A DNA stretch of 26,290 bases from an uncultured Bacilli bacterium. GTDB taxonomy: Bacteria > Bacillota_I > Bacilli_A > RF39 > UBA660. The stretch is taken from the NCBI GenBank assembly GCA_949025205.1, contig CARMXJ010000018.1, positions 1-26,290 of the forward strand, in the 5' to 3' direction. Position numbers and translations under genes: made by a program. Of this stretch, positions 15,945 through 24,331 are shown piece after piece. Below the pieces are notes generated by a model, which was not told the DNA's origin, did not search any database, and was given only the letters and a program-made list of their open reading frames with translations. Every line of letters starts with the position of its first letter. Positions within the stretch are counted from its first letter, which is position 1.

Positions 15945-16305
15945 ATGATAGAAAAAAGTAATATGCAAATGATTGAAGAAATTAATGATGAATTTGATAA
16001 CATGCATTTGAGATGATTATTGATGCAAAAAAACCATTTTTTCCATTTAAAGAAAATTCAATGATAAGAAAAATTTTAGCTGATACTTATAAAAATTATA
16101 TGGAAAAGAAACGATTGTAAAAAAAGTTCATGCTTGTATGGATGGTGGAATTTTATCATATAATATTGATGATTTAGATATATGTACAATTGCTCCTTCT
16201 ATAGATAATTGCCATTCAATTAATGAGCGTGTAAATATATCTTCTACCAAAAGAGTATACGATTGGTTAAAAGAAACCTTAATTGAATATAATAAAATCA
16301 AATAA
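15945..16305 (+). pseudogene. Remnant of PepD-type aminoacyl-histidine dipeptidase (M20), C-terminal end
   Basis: Three consecutive reading frames together resemble the C-terminus of PepD. Frame one, from ATG 15945, gives NMQMIEEINDEFDNMHL and stops at TGA 16014-16016. Frame two continues MIIDAKKPFFPFKENSMIRK and stops at TAA 16118-16120. Frame three gives VKKVHACMDGGILSYNIDD, APSIDNCHSINERVNISS and KRVYDWLKETL, matching the HAGLECG, GP-I-AHSPDER and W-L-L blocks of the family. At least two frameshifts occur and the N-terminal metal-binding domain is absent, so this is a broken fragment. Confidence 0.75.
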
Positions 16306-16475
16306 TGAATGGTCAAAAATAGATGAAATGCTCCAATAAAATTGTAATTTGTATTTTTATATACTATGATTAATTCATCAAGAATTACTAAATACTTTTA
16401 CTACGTGGATGCAAGACTCGTTTGTTTATTGCCATATATTGAATTTTACGCACGTTTTGGTGTGTGTTTAGATAA

Positions 16476-17277
16476 AAGTTCTTAATTCTATTTGGAGGAA
16501 ATTCAAGTGAGCATTTCGTTTCTTGCAAATCTGCATGTAGTATAGCAAGAAATATTGATAAAGATTTGTTTTCTTATGAAATGGTAGGTATTGCTAAAGA
16601 AAATAAATGGTATGTATATAAGGATGATTTGGAATTATTAGAAAATGGAGATTGGCAAGATGGTAAGAAAGAAGAAATTCTAAATATCTTAGAATACGTT
16701 AAAACATTTGATGTTTTGTTTCCTATGTTACATGGAACAAATGGTGAAGATGGAAAATTACAAGGAATGCTTTCTTTATTTCCCATTCCTTATGTGGGAT
16801 GTAAAATGCTTGCTAGTGCGATAGGAATGGATAAAGAAATGTCTAAAATAGTATTTGAAAGTTTAGAAAGTAATTGTGGAAAAATTTATCAAAATGCGAG
16901 AACTTGAGTGTGCTGTTTTGGAAAGTAAAGGAGAACTTATTGTATCGCAAATCGGAGAAATTAAGTCTGCCAACTTGTTTTACGATTATGAAGCGAAGTA
17001 CGTAAATAAAGAGTCTAAAACGATGATTTCTAAAGATTTACCAGAAGATGTTATAGATAAAATACGTGGGTATGCTAAGCAAATCTTTGAACATTTTTAT
17101 TGTAATGGCTATGCTCGAATCGATTTCTTTTATGAAGAAGAAACCAAAAACGTCTATATTAATGAGATAAATACGATTCCTGGATTTACTTCGATTAGCA
17201 TGTATCCAGAATTAATAAAAAACGAAGGAATCTCTTATCAGGAACTTATTACGATTTTAATAGAAAATGCTTCTTAA
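16476..17277 (+). pseudogene. ddl: Decayed D-alanine-D-alanine ligase with internal deletion
   Basis: The N-terminal Ddl motif reads KFLILFGGNSSEHFVSCKSA from 16476 but has no start codon (TAA at 16473-16475). The frame continues through PMLHGTNGEDGKLQGML and YVGCKMLASAIGMDKEMSK, then ends at 16907. A second frame from about 16882 begins EKFIKMRELECAVL and contains SQIGEIKSAN, ARIDFFYEEE and INEINTIPGFTSISMYP, the C-terminal ATP-grasp blocks (metal-binding D and NEINTIPG). The central block that should contain the ATP-binding lobe (roughly 100 residues) is missing at the frame change. Deletion plus frameshift plus lost start means it cannot make a ligase; the cell must have another copy. The stretch 16306-16475 between the two pseudogenes shows nothing recognisable. 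Confidence 0.85.
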
Positions 17278-17319
17278 TTTTTTATGCATATTATTTAAAC
17301 TTTTGTATACAATAAGAAT

Positions 17320-17342
17320 AGACAACGAGAAAATTGTTGTCT
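17320..17342. repeat. Hairpin upstream of the LigD-like gene
   Basis: AGACAAC (17320-17326) and GTTGTCT (17336-17342) form a perfect 7-bp stem with a 9-nt loop. No T run follows. No riboswitch or clear promoter is recognised in 17278-17458. Confidence 0.35.
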
Positions 17343-17458
17343 GTAAGAACTTTATCAAAGACTAGCGTTTTTATGTAAATCGGTAGTTGGAGATAGAGTT
17401 TTTTTAATGTATTTAACTTTTAAAGTAAACCAAAATAATATTGTAAGAGGTATCATTT

Positions 17459-18874
17459 ATGGATAAATTAAAAAAATATAAAGAAAAAAGAGATTTTACT
17501 AAAACAAAAGAACCAAAAGGAAAAAAAGAAAAATCAAATAAAAAGTTGCGTTTTGTTGTCCAACATCATATGGCTAGAAGAGAACATTATGACTTTCGTT
17601 TAGAGTGGAACGGAACGCTTTTAAGTTGGGCAGTACCTAAAGGTCCTTCTTATAATACGAAAGACAAAAGATTAGCAGTACATGTGGAAGACCATCCTTT
17701 ATCTTATCGAAATTTCGAAGGAGTCATTCCTAAAGGAGAATATGGCGGAGGAACAGTAATGGTTTGGGATGCCGGTTACTATGAACCAATTGGGAATTTT
17801 TCTAAGGATTTTAAAAATGGAGCGATTAAATTTATATTGCATGGTACTCGTTTAAAGGGAAAGTGGACACTTGTTTTTTTTAAAGAAGACAATTGGTTGT
17901 TAATTAAAGAAAAAGATGATGTCAATTTATATACATCGATTGACAAATACAAAACAAGCGTAAAAACAGGAAGAACTATGGAGGAAATAGAAGAAGGCAA
18001 GACATCAAAGTTTAGAAATTCTAAAAAAGAAGGAATTGTAGAAGGTATCAAGATTACGAATCCGGATAAAAAAATTTATGAACAACCAAAGATTACAAAA
18101 ATGGATATCGTTCTTTATTATCAAAAAGTAGCCGAAAGAATGCTTCCTTTTATAAAAATGCGAATTATTTCAACCATTCGGTGTCCACAAGGCATAAAAG
18201 GGGAATGCTTTTTTAAAAAGCATTTGGAGACTATAAATGAAGGAATAGGAAAAAAAATTTTGCCAAATGAAAAAGGAAACAAAGAAGATTATTATTATAT
18301 TAAAGATATTCGTGGCTTACTTTTGGAAGTGCAAATGAATAGTTATGAATTTCATGTTTGGGGAAGTAGAGTAGATAAGATTAATCACCCAGATGTTTTG
18401 GTATTTGATTTAGACCCAGATGAAAAAATGTCTTTGCAAAAGGTGCGAGAAGGGGTACTGGATTTAAAAAGCATTTTAGATGAACTAAAACTAGTCTCTT
18501 TTTTAAAAACGAGTGGTGGGAAAGGATATCATGTTGTAGTACCTACAAAAAGGTTAAAGACTTGGAAAAGTTTTCGAGAGTTTGCAAAAAATATTGCAAA
18601 GTTAATGGAAGCAAAATGGCCGGATAAATATACAAGCAATGTTAGAAAAGAAAGCAGAAAAGGCAAAATATTTATCGATTGGATACGGAATACAAAAAGT
18701 GCAACTTCTGTTGCACCCTATTCTCTTCGTATTCGAAAAAAGGCAAGAGTTTCTATGCCTATAAAATGGAGTGAACTTAGTAAAGTAAAACCAGATGAAA
18801 TTACGATGGAGATGGCAATAAAACGATTAAAAAGAAAAGACCCTTGGGAAAAGTTTTATGAAGTCGACCAATAA
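17459..18874 (+). CDS. LigD-type NHEJ protein with phosphoesterase and polymerase domains, no ligase domain
   Basis: A 471-residue DNA end-processing protein. 3'-phosphoesterase domain (about 30-150): QHHMARREHYDFRLEW supplies H37, H43, D45 and R47, and VEDHPLSY supplies H79 and Y83, all equivalents of the Pseudomonas LigD active-site residues. Polymerase/primase domain (about 195-465): metal ligands D317 and D319 in VFDLDPD, SGGKGYHVVVP, and D407 in FIDWIRN, followed by APYSLR. Between them only a 45-residue charged linker is found where Pseudomonas LigD has the ATP-dependent ligase domain; no KxDG ligase motif is present. It could trim and fill DNA ends for a separate ligase with Ku, but neither Ku nor a ligase is in this window. 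SD AAGAGG lies 8 nt before ATG 17459. Domains are certain. Confidence 0.92.
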   Translation: MDKLKKYKEKRDFTKTKEPKGKKEKSNKKLRFVVQHHMARREHYDFRLEWNGTLLSWAVPKGPSYNTKDKRLAVHVEDHPLSYRNFEGVIPKGEYGGGTVMVWDAGYYEPIGNFSKDFKNGAIKFILHGTRLKGKWTLVFFKEDNWLLIKEKDDVNLYTSIDKYKTSVKTGRTMEEIEEGKTSKFRNSKKEGIVEGIKITNPDKKIYEQPKITKMDIVLYYQKVAERMLPFIKMRIISTIRCPQGIKGECFFKKHLETINEGIGKKILPNEKGNKEDYYYIKDIRGLLLEVQMNSYEFHVWGSRVDKINHPDVLVFDLDPDEKMSLQKVREGVLDLKSILDELKLVSFLKTSGGKGYHVVVPTKRLKTWKSFREFAKNIAKLMEAKWPDKYTSNVRKESRKGKIFIDWIRNTKSATSVAPYSLRIRKKARVSMPIKWSELSKVKPDEITMEMAIKRLKRKDPWEKFYEVDQ

Positions 18875-18896
18875 AAAAGAAGAAGTTATCTTCTTC
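18873..18896 (-). terminator. Terminator of the J-domain gene
   Basis: A perfect 7-bp GAAGAAG/CTTCTTC stem (18879-18885 with 18890-18896) and TTAT loop. On the minus strand a T6 run follows (plus 18873-18878); the plus strand lacks one, so it serves the minus-strand gene. Confidence 0.7.
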
Positions 18897-19821
18897 CCGA
18901 TTTAAAAACGGAACCAAATGTATCACCAAACATATTATTAAATTCTGTACCTTTTTCCCACACTGCTTTCCAAGCATCTTCAAATTCTTGATTTTGATTT
19001 TTCGTATAATAAGCTTCTATTTTATTTAACTTTTCTTCTATTGAGGTTTTCAAAGCTTCTAATTCTTTTATTTTTTGTTTGCAGTTTTCTTGACCAATTT
19101 TAGCATTCTTTATTTTTTCTATCAATTCATCGTATTTTTCCTTATATTTTTTGATAGCATTTTGAAGTTCTATTAATTCATGTTGTGCAATTTTGTTAAT
19201 TAATATTACCGCTTTTTCATCTTCTTGAAAGATGACTTCAAAAATTTTTTTATCCTCTTCGTTTTCAATATGTACTTTTATTTTTTCTTGTATTGATTCT
19301 AAATAAGTTATAATAATTGTTTCTTCAGCGTTGATTTCAGTTTGTAGTGCGATTCTTCTTTTTTCAAAAAGACGATTTACCATATTGCTATTATTATTTC
19401 GAATTAAATAAACATAATGATTTTGTACTTTTCTTATTAAATCTATCATTTTTGATTGTATGTTGTGTCTATAGTTGTTTTGTTCTCTTGTATAATGTCC
19501 AAAATCTGCATCAAATCCTCCTAATTTTTGATCATATTTTGTTTGTTTTTCTTCTGCTTCTTGTTTTTGTCTTCTTAACTTCTCTCTTTGTTCATAAAAA
19601 TTAGGAGTTACTTTTTGGTTAGAAGTTTGCTCTTGGAAAGCTGTTTTGTTCTTTTTAATTCTCGCATATGCATCATTAATTTCTTGCATTTTTTGGGTCG
19701 CTACTTCTTCATTTCCAATGTTATAATCGGGATGCCATTTCCTGGATAAATCTCTGTATGTTTTTTTTATTTCTTCTTCTGTTGCAGTAGGTGGTACGCC
19801 TAAAATTTCAAAATCACTCAT
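18886..19821 (-). CDS. J-domain protein with long coiled coil
   Basis: A 311-residue cytoplasmic protein. Residues 1-60 are a J domain: DFEILGVPPTATEEEIKKTY, KWHPDYN with the HPD triad (30-32), and EINDAYARI. Residues from about 65 onward are nearly all charged helix (REKLRRQKQEAEEKQTKYDQ; KYDELIEKIKNAKIGQENCK), predicted coiled coil, then WEKGTEFNNMFGDTFGSVF at the end. There is no G/F region, zinc finger or DnaJ C-terminal fold and no TM helix, so it is a class C type co-chaperone that would bring DnaK to a specific client. ATG 19821 has the SD AAGGAG just upstream, and a TATAAT lies at plus 19847-19852. It is convergent with the LigD-like gene and divergent from the UDG-like pair. The client is unknown. 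Confidence 0.88.
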   Translation of the reverse strand: MSDFEILGVPPTATEEEIKKTYRDLSRKWHPDYNIGNEEVATQKMQEINDAYARIKKNKTAFQEQTSNQKVTPNFYEQREKLRRQKQEAEEKQTKYDQKLGGFDADFGHYTREQNNYRHNIQSKMIDLIRKVQNHYVYLIRNNNSNMVNRLFEKRRIALQTEINAEETIIITYLESIQEKIKVHIENEEDKKIFEVIFQEDEKAVILINKIAQHELIELQNAIKKYKEKYDELIEKIKNAKIGQENCKQKIKELEALKTSIEEKLNKIEAYYTKNQNQEFEDAWKAVWEKGTEFNNMFGDTFGSVFKSGRR

Positions 19822-19959
19822 ATGGTTATACTCCTTTTCTTTTATTATTATAACATCCGAATATAAATATATGTAAATAAAAGTTCAAAATGATGTAAAC
19901 TAAAATAAGATTTTTTGTAAACTGTTTTTATGTTAAAATAGAATCATTAGGTGATATTT

Positions 19960-20670
19960 ATGTGTACATTTGAAGATTTGGCAAACGAACTCGCAAGGTG
20001 CGAAAACTGTTTACATATGCAAAATAAAAAGGGACAAGATTGTTCTTTAGTTAATATTTTTCAAGATAAAAATTTCTATTCCAAAATTCCTTCTATTTGG
20101 ACAGATTGGGAAAATCGCCTTGATGCAGATATTATGATTATTGGTCAAGACTGGGGACCATTTGTTGAAATGAAGAAGTTTCATGATTTATATTTGAAAA
20201 AAGAAACAAAAGAGAATTGGAAATCTTTAATGGAAGAAGAAAAAAGTCTAACCAAAAAAAATCTAGAAAGCTTTCTTTTAATATCCGCAAAAAATCATGA
20301 GCGTGTTTTAGAAGAAAAATTTATGGATAAAATTTATATTACAAATGCGATTCTGTGTGCAAGAAGTGGAAACCATTATCGAAGTGATTCCATAAAATTA
20401 AAAGAATGTACATTAAATTGTTGTGGCTTTTTAAAAAAACAAATTGCTATGGTACAACCTAAGGTTATTTTAACGCTTGGGTTTTTTCCTTTACTTTCTC
20501 TTTCTAAAATATATGGATTTAAAATAGAAAAAAATTTAACACAAACTTTGAAAAAGCATTCTTTATTTCAAGTAGAAGGCGTTACAATTATTCCACTTTA
20601 TCATCCAGCAGCCCAAATAAAAAAAGAATTACAACTTATGCAATATAATAAGATATGGGAAATTGTGTGA
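19960..20670 (+). CDS. Uracil-DNA-glycosylase-superfamily protein, Fe-S type
   Basis: A 236-residue UDG-fold protein. The motif-1 region reads IMIIGQDWGP (replacing the usual GEAPG), the core strand is VQPKVILTLGFFPLLSL, and the motif-2 region is IIPLYHPAAQ (HPS/HPA-type). Cysteines are placed like those of family 4/5 Fe-S glycosylases: CENC near residues 14-17, one in GQDCSL, and a cluster in LKECTLNCC. It may remove damaged bases or act as a UDG-like protein of other function; the altered first motif makes the exact substrate uncertain. Start ATG 19960 is chosen because TTAGGTGAT (about 19948-19955) is its SD; the frame's GTG 19951 sits in that SD. An extended -10 (TGTTAAAAT, 19931-19939) lies upstream. 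A second UDG-like gene follows after 22 nt. Confidence 0.8.
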   Translation: MCTFEDLANELARCENCLHMQNKKGQDCSLVNIFQDKNFYSKIPSIWTDWENRLDADIMIIGQDWGPFVEMKKFHDLYLKKETKENWKSLMEEEKSLTKKNLESFLLISAKNHERVLEEKFMDKIYITNAILCARSGNHYRSDSIKLKECTLNCCGFLKKQIAMVQPKVILTLGFFPLLSLSKIYGFKIEKNLTQTLKKHSLFQVEGVTIIPLYHPAAQIKKELQLMQYNKIWEIV

Positions 20671-20692
20671 TATACTTTTGTAAGAGGTATTT

Positions 20693-21604
20693 ATGAATTT
20701 AGAAGATTTAAAAAAAGCTTTATATGCAAGTTATGCTAGAGATTTGTGCTATCCTAGTGTCCAAAAATTATGGAGTGAAGAAAATAAGTGTTTTGGAATG
20801 TGTACTATCACTGCTTTAATTGTACAAGATTATTTTGGTGGTAAACTTTGTAAGATGAAAATAGGAGATACACTTCATTATTTTAATTGGATTGATGGAG
20901 AAATTGATGATTTTACTGCTTCTCAATTTGAAAATAAAATAGAGTATGAAAATTACCAAATAGCTTATCGAAAACAAGTTTTGAAAATACAAAATGTAAA
21001 AAATAGATACGATTTATTAAAAGAGAGAGTTGTTCGTTTTTTGCTTTCTCTTCTCGATTTAAAAGTACATCAATGTATTAAGTGTGAAGGTTTAGTTGAG
21101 AAATTTCCAGAGGATGCGACCGTATTTTTAGGAATCAATAATGATATTGTTTTAATTGGAGAAGCTCCTGCAAATAATGGATGGCGGAAAAGCCATATGT
21201 TATGGCGAGATGTTAATGGTAAACTTTTACCGAGTGGAGTGGTTCTTCAAAAATTATTTGACATCATTGGAAAAAATATTTTAGAAACGACTTTTTTAGA
21301 ATCCGTAAAATGCTTTCCGTTAGAACGTAAAAATTTAAAAACTTGCTCTAGCCATTGTAAAAGCATTATGTTAGAACAGTTAAAAATTTTAAACCCAAAA
21401 TTAGTGATAACCCTTGGAGAATTTCCAACTCGTAATCTTTTAAATTTTAAATTTGAAAAATTTTTAGATGTGGTTGGCAATCTTTATGAAGTAGAAAATT
21501 ATAAAGTTTTGCCTATTTACCATCCTAGTCCCATATCTCCGAAAAGTTATTCTGGTAATCTGCCTATTTTTGAAGCGTTAAAGGAGATGCATTTGGATGA
21601 ATAA
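20693..21604 (+). CDS. YunG-like domain fused to a UDG-superfamily domain
   Basis: A 303-residue fusion. Residues 1-90 resemble Bacillus YunG: an N-terminal YASYARDLCYPSVQKLW, then GMCTITALIVQDYFGGKL and HYFNWIDGEIDDFTASQF, with a Cys and a His placed as if catalytic. Residues about 115-303 are a Fe-S type UDG domain: CIKCEGL, motif-1-like VLIGEAPANNGWRKSHM, VKCFPLERKN, CSSHC, the helix and strand LKILNPKLVITLGEFP, and motif-2-like VLPIYHPSP. The order C..C, C, C...C matches family 4 cluster ligands. The SD AAGAGGT precedes ATG 20693; the gene follows the first UDG-like gene by 22 nt, so they are one operon. Presence of two different UDG-like proteins side by side suggests distinct roles. UDG fold firm; YunG match is by motif memory only. 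Confidence 0.78.
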   Translation: MNLEDLKKALYASYARDLCYPSVQKLWSEENKCFGMCTITALIVQDYFGGKLCKMKIGDTLHYFNWIDGEIDDFTASQFENKIEYENYQIAYRKQVLKIQNVKNRYDLLKERVVRFLLSLLDLKVHQCIKCEGLVEKFPEDATVFLGINNDIVLIGEAPANNGWRKSHMLWRDVNGKLLPSGVVLQKLFDIIGKNILETTFLESVKCFPLERKNLKTCSSHCKSIMLEQLKILNPKLVITLGEFPTRNLLNFKFEKFLDVVGNLYEVENYKVLPIYHPSPISPKSYSGNLPIFEALKEMHLDE

Positions 21605-21648
21605 AAGATATATGGTAAGATTTAAAAAGAAAGTATTAGAGGTATAAA

Positions 21649-22200
21649 ATGGAAAAGAAAGAATTAAAAATATATGATTTAAAAAGGGTCATTCAAAGGG
21701 CAAGCAAAGAGTTTGGAAACATTATAAAAGGTACAGAAGATGATTATAATCCGCAATTGGATATATTAGAACATAATATTTACGAAATTCGTGAAAAGTA
21801 TAAAATAAGTGATTGGCAACTAAGAAATGTAATTTCTATGGTGATTTATGATATAAAAGGATTAATAGAAGATAAGGAATATGATTATCAAGATATTGCA
21901 AGTGAAGAGGAAAATAATTTTGCTAGAGAATTAAGATATTTATTTAATCCATTTGAAAATAAAGAAATAAAGAATGTTTTAATAAATATTGATTTAAATA
22001 ATAAAGATGATTTAATAATGTTATTTTCTTTTCCAATAAAGTGTCTTTTAAGAATCTATGATTCTATCGAATTTTGGAATCAACGGTATGGAAACAATGG
22101 TTACTTTCGAATGTTGGAAGAAATGGTGCTTCCGCGACTCATGTTAAATTATTATCCTTTTATTTTAGAAAATAGATTTATAAAGGAGAGAGAAAATTAA
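21649..22200 (+). CDS. Hypothetical soluble protein
   Basis: Not recognised. The 183-residue product is mostly helical, with acidic stretches (KGTEDDYNPQLDILEHN, ASEEENNFARELRYLF) and no signal peptide or TM helix. The C-terminal quarter (CLLRIYDSIEFWNQRYGNNG) is aromatic-rich and the best stretch for a homology search. AGAGGT serves as SD for ATG 21649. It lies 44 nt after the UDG-like fusion and 6 nt before pnuC, in the same direction, so it is probably in the same transcript. It might partner with either neighbour. No function is offered. Confidence 0.7.
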   Translation: MEKKELKIYDLKRVIQRASKEFGNIIKGTEDDYNPQLDILEHNIYEIREKYKISDWQLRNVISMVIYDIKGLIEDKEYDYQDIASEEENNFARELRYLFNPFENKEIKNVLINIDLNNKDDLIMLFSFPIKCLLRIYDSIEFWNQRYGNNGYFRMLEEMVLPRLMLNYYPFILENRFIKEREN

Positions 22201-22206
22201 AGGATT

Positions 22207-22860
22207 ATGAATAAAAGATACTTTATTGTCGCTACCGTTTGTATTTTGTTTTCTATTTTGGCTGGAATTATTAGTAAAGACTTGGTTGTTGGAGGCTCTA
22301 TTTTAGCAACAGGTCTTTTGTGTGCGTATTTTGCTAGTGAAGGAAAAAGAATCAATTATGTTTATGGGTTTGTAAATTATATTTTAATGGGATATGTTGC
22401 TTTTAAAAATAACTTATTTGGTATTTTCTTTGCCTATCTATTTATATTCTCACCGTTACAAATCCATGGATTTTTGAAATGGAAAAAAAATATGGATGAT
22501 GATGAACAGGTCATTACAAGAGCTTTTACATTTAAAAATTCTATTATCATTGTTCTGTCTTGTATTTTAGGGAGTATGGTATTTGGGTATTTGCTTCATT
22601 TATTGCCTAGCCAAAGACTTGCCTTTTTAGATGCTACTTCTAATTCCATAAATTTATGTGGAGTAATTCTTCTAAATTTACGCTTTAAGGAAGCATGGTG
22701 GTTATGGCTTGTTAATAATGTAGTGGATTTAATGATATGGATTTTTACAACTATAAATCATGGAGAAGGTGCTATCATGATGCTTCTTGTTTCAATAGGA
22801 TATTTATTATTGAATGTTTATGGTATAGTAAAATGGAGTAAAGAAACGAAAAGGAAATAG
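22207..22860 (+). CDS. pnuC: PnuC-family nicotinamide riboside transporter
   Basis: A 217-residue protein with seven or so hydrophobic helices. Family signatures: QIHGFLKWKKN after the third or fourth helix, EAWWLWLVNNVVDLMIW and the final GYLLLNVYGIVKWSKE, matching PnuC's conserved WxxN and NxxGxxxW segments. PnuC moves nicotinamide riboside (or related vitamins) into the cell by facilitated diffusion, with intracellular phosphorylation trapping it. No kinase (NadR) is in view, so trapping must be encoded elsewhere. AAAGGATT sits just before ATG 22207. Position 6 nt after the unknown gene suggests cotranscription. Substrate is inferred from family only; thiamine or riboflavin relatives (PnuT, PnuX) cannot be excluded by eye. 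Confidence 0.85.
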   Translation: MNKRYFIVATVCILFSILAGIISKDLVVGGSILATGLLCAYFASEGKRINYVYGFVNYILMGYVAFKNNLFGIFFAYLFIFSPLQIHGFLKWKKNMDDDEQVITRAFTFKNSIIIVLSCILGSMVFGYLLHLLPSQRLAFLDATSNSINLCGVILLNLRFKEAWWLWLVNNVVDLMIWIFTTINHGEGAIMMLLVSIGYLLLNVYGIVKWSKETKRK

Positions 22861-22880
22861 TAAAGAAAGGATGGATAGAT

Positions 22881-23453
22881 ATGATAGAAAGAATAGGAGA
22901 TTGGCAAGAAACGTATTCTGGAAAATTTTATACGTTAGACCCAAGAGTAGAAGAAGTACATTTAGAAGATATTGCCCATGGGCTTTCTCAACTATGTAGA
23001 TTTACAGGACAATGTAAACATTTTTATAGTGTGGCACAACATTGCTTAAATGTATATAAAGACTTAAAAGAGCAAGGATATAATGAAGAAATTCAATTGA
23101 TTGGATTGTTACACGATGCAAGTGAAGTATATATATGTGATTTGCCTAAACCTTTTAAAGTTGAGTTACCAAACTATAAAGTGATAGAAGAAAGAATTGA
23201 AAAAGTAATATATCAAAAATTTAATTTAGAATTTCCAGATGAAACAATTCATAAAATAATTAAAATATCTGATAATGAAGTTCTTTACAATGAAGTAGAA
23301 GTCTTAATGAATAACATTGGAAATTGGACTGGAAAATATCCACATAGAAAATTAGACATTGATACGGAATTTCGGGATATGAGAGAAGTAGAACAAGAAT
23401 ACTTAAAAATGGTGAGTGAATTAAGTTCAAAAAGAGAGTGTGCCAATGATTGA
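22881..23453 (+). CDS. HD-domain phosphohydrolase (YfdR-like)
   Basis: A 190-residue metal-dependent phosphohydrolase. HD motif: the His in FYSVAQHCLNV, LIGLLHDASEVYICDLPKP with the HD pair, and a later Asp in ISDNEVLYNEVE, the usual four-ligand set. YfdR/YfbR relatives dephosphorylate deoxynucleotides; the LLHDASEVYICDLPKPFK block resembles E. coli prophage YfdR. AAAGGATGG is the SD before ATG 22881. The alpha/beta hydrolase gene overlaps its end by 8 nt, so the two are translationally linked. Substrate not determined. Confidence 0.85.
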   Translation: MIERIGDWQETYSGKFYTLDPRVEEVHLEDIAHGLSQLCRFTGQCKHFYSVAQHCLNVYKDLKEQGYNEEIQLIGLLHDASEVYICDLPKPFKVELPNYKVIEERIEKVIYQKFNLEFPDETIHKIIKISDNEVLYNEVEVLMNNIGNWTGKYPHRKLDIDTEFRDMREVEQEYLKMVSELSSKRECAND

Positions 23454-24297
23454 TTTTTTATATGGATATACTAAAGATAATTTACGGCTTCAAGGAACTT
23501 ATTTTCCAAGTGAAAACAAGAATATTTGTATTTTGTTTATTCACGGAATGTGTGCAAATGCTATAGAAAATTATTTTACTACGGTGTGGGGAAAACTTTT
23601 TCAATCAAATGGACTTGGTTTTTTGTATGGACATACTAGAGGGTATTCAAATGTAAATATTATTGTGGATAAGGATGGAAATTTTCATACCATTGGAACG
23701 GCGAACGAAATATTTGAAGATTGTTTACTGGACATAGATTTATGGATGGATAAGATTTATGAGTTAGGGTATAAAAAAGTGATTTTGCTTGGGCATAGTT
23801 TTGGATGTAATAAGGTTTTGTATTATTTATATAAAACTAAAAGAAAAGTAGAGGGTGTTATTTTTGCGTCAGCTCCTGATATGCAAGGACTAACACGCCA
23901 AAATGAGAAAGATTATGATAAGTTATTAGAAGAATCTAAACATAATATAGATTTGGGTTTGGAAAATACTTTTACTAGTAAATTAGTAGAAGATTATATG
24001 TATATGAGTTCTAAAACTTTTTATAATTGGTATAAAGAAAATAGCAATGTTGATAACTTTCCCATTCTTAGAAATCCTAAAATATTTAAACAACTAGCGA
24101 GTGTAGATATTCCTATACTTACTTTTTCTGGAAGTTTAGAAGAAGAGTTATACTTACAATTGGATTTGTTAAAAGAAAAAGCTTGCCACTCTCCTTCCTT
24201 TACTTGGAAAGTGATTCTAAATACCAACCATTGTTATCATAATAAGGAAGAAGAAACAGCTTTTTTAATCATGGAATGGGTAAAAAATTTAGAGTAA
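23446..24297 (+). CDS. Alpha/beta hydrolase
   Basis: A 283-residue hydrolase. Visible: CILFIHGMCANA (oxyanion HG), LLGHSFGCNKVLYYL with the nucleophile Ser in GHSFG, a later strand IPILTFSGSLEEELY that would carry the acid, and NTNHCYHNKEEE with the candidate catalytic His. No signal peptide, so cytoplasmic. The fold resembles DUF1749-type or acyl-hydrolase relatives; substrate unknown. ATG 23446 is preferred to the in-frame GTG 23440. The ORF overlaps the HD gene by 8 nt in another frame, so expression is probably coupled. It is the last gene of the plus-strand run that begins at 19960. Confidence 0.85.
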   Translation: MIDFLYGYTKDNLRLQGTYFPSENKNICILFIHGMCANAIENYFTTVWGKLFQSNGLGFLYGHTRGYSNVNIIVDKDGNFHTIGTANEIFEDCLLDIDLWMDKIYELGYKKVILLGHSFGCNKVLYYLYKTKRKVEGVIFASAPDMQGLTRQNEKDYDKLLEESKHNIDLGLENTFTSKLVEDYMYMSSKTFYNWYKENSNVDNFPILRNPKIFKQLASVDIPILTFSGSLEEELYLQLDLLKEKACHSPSFTWKVILNTNHCYHNKEEETAFLIMEWVKNLE

Positions 24298-24301
24298 TAA
24301 A

Positions 24302-24327
24302 AAAGAGTCATTTACTAGTGGCTCTTT
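24302..24327. terminator. Terminator shared by the convergent hydrolase genes
   Basis: A 9-bp stem (24302-24310 with 24319-24327, one T-G pair) with an 8-nt loop. On the minus strand a T6 run follows, making it a strong terminator for the MBL gene; on the plus strand the tail is less uniform. Confidence 0.7.
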
Positions 24328-24331
24328 CTCT

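Noticed and set aside
16128..16316. Minus-strand 62-residue ORF
   Set aside because: It lies opposite the pepD remnant, lacks an SD and has no recognisable features.
18886..19821. Full-length DnaJ
   Set aside because: Only the J domain is present; no G/F, zinc-finger or C-terminal domains.
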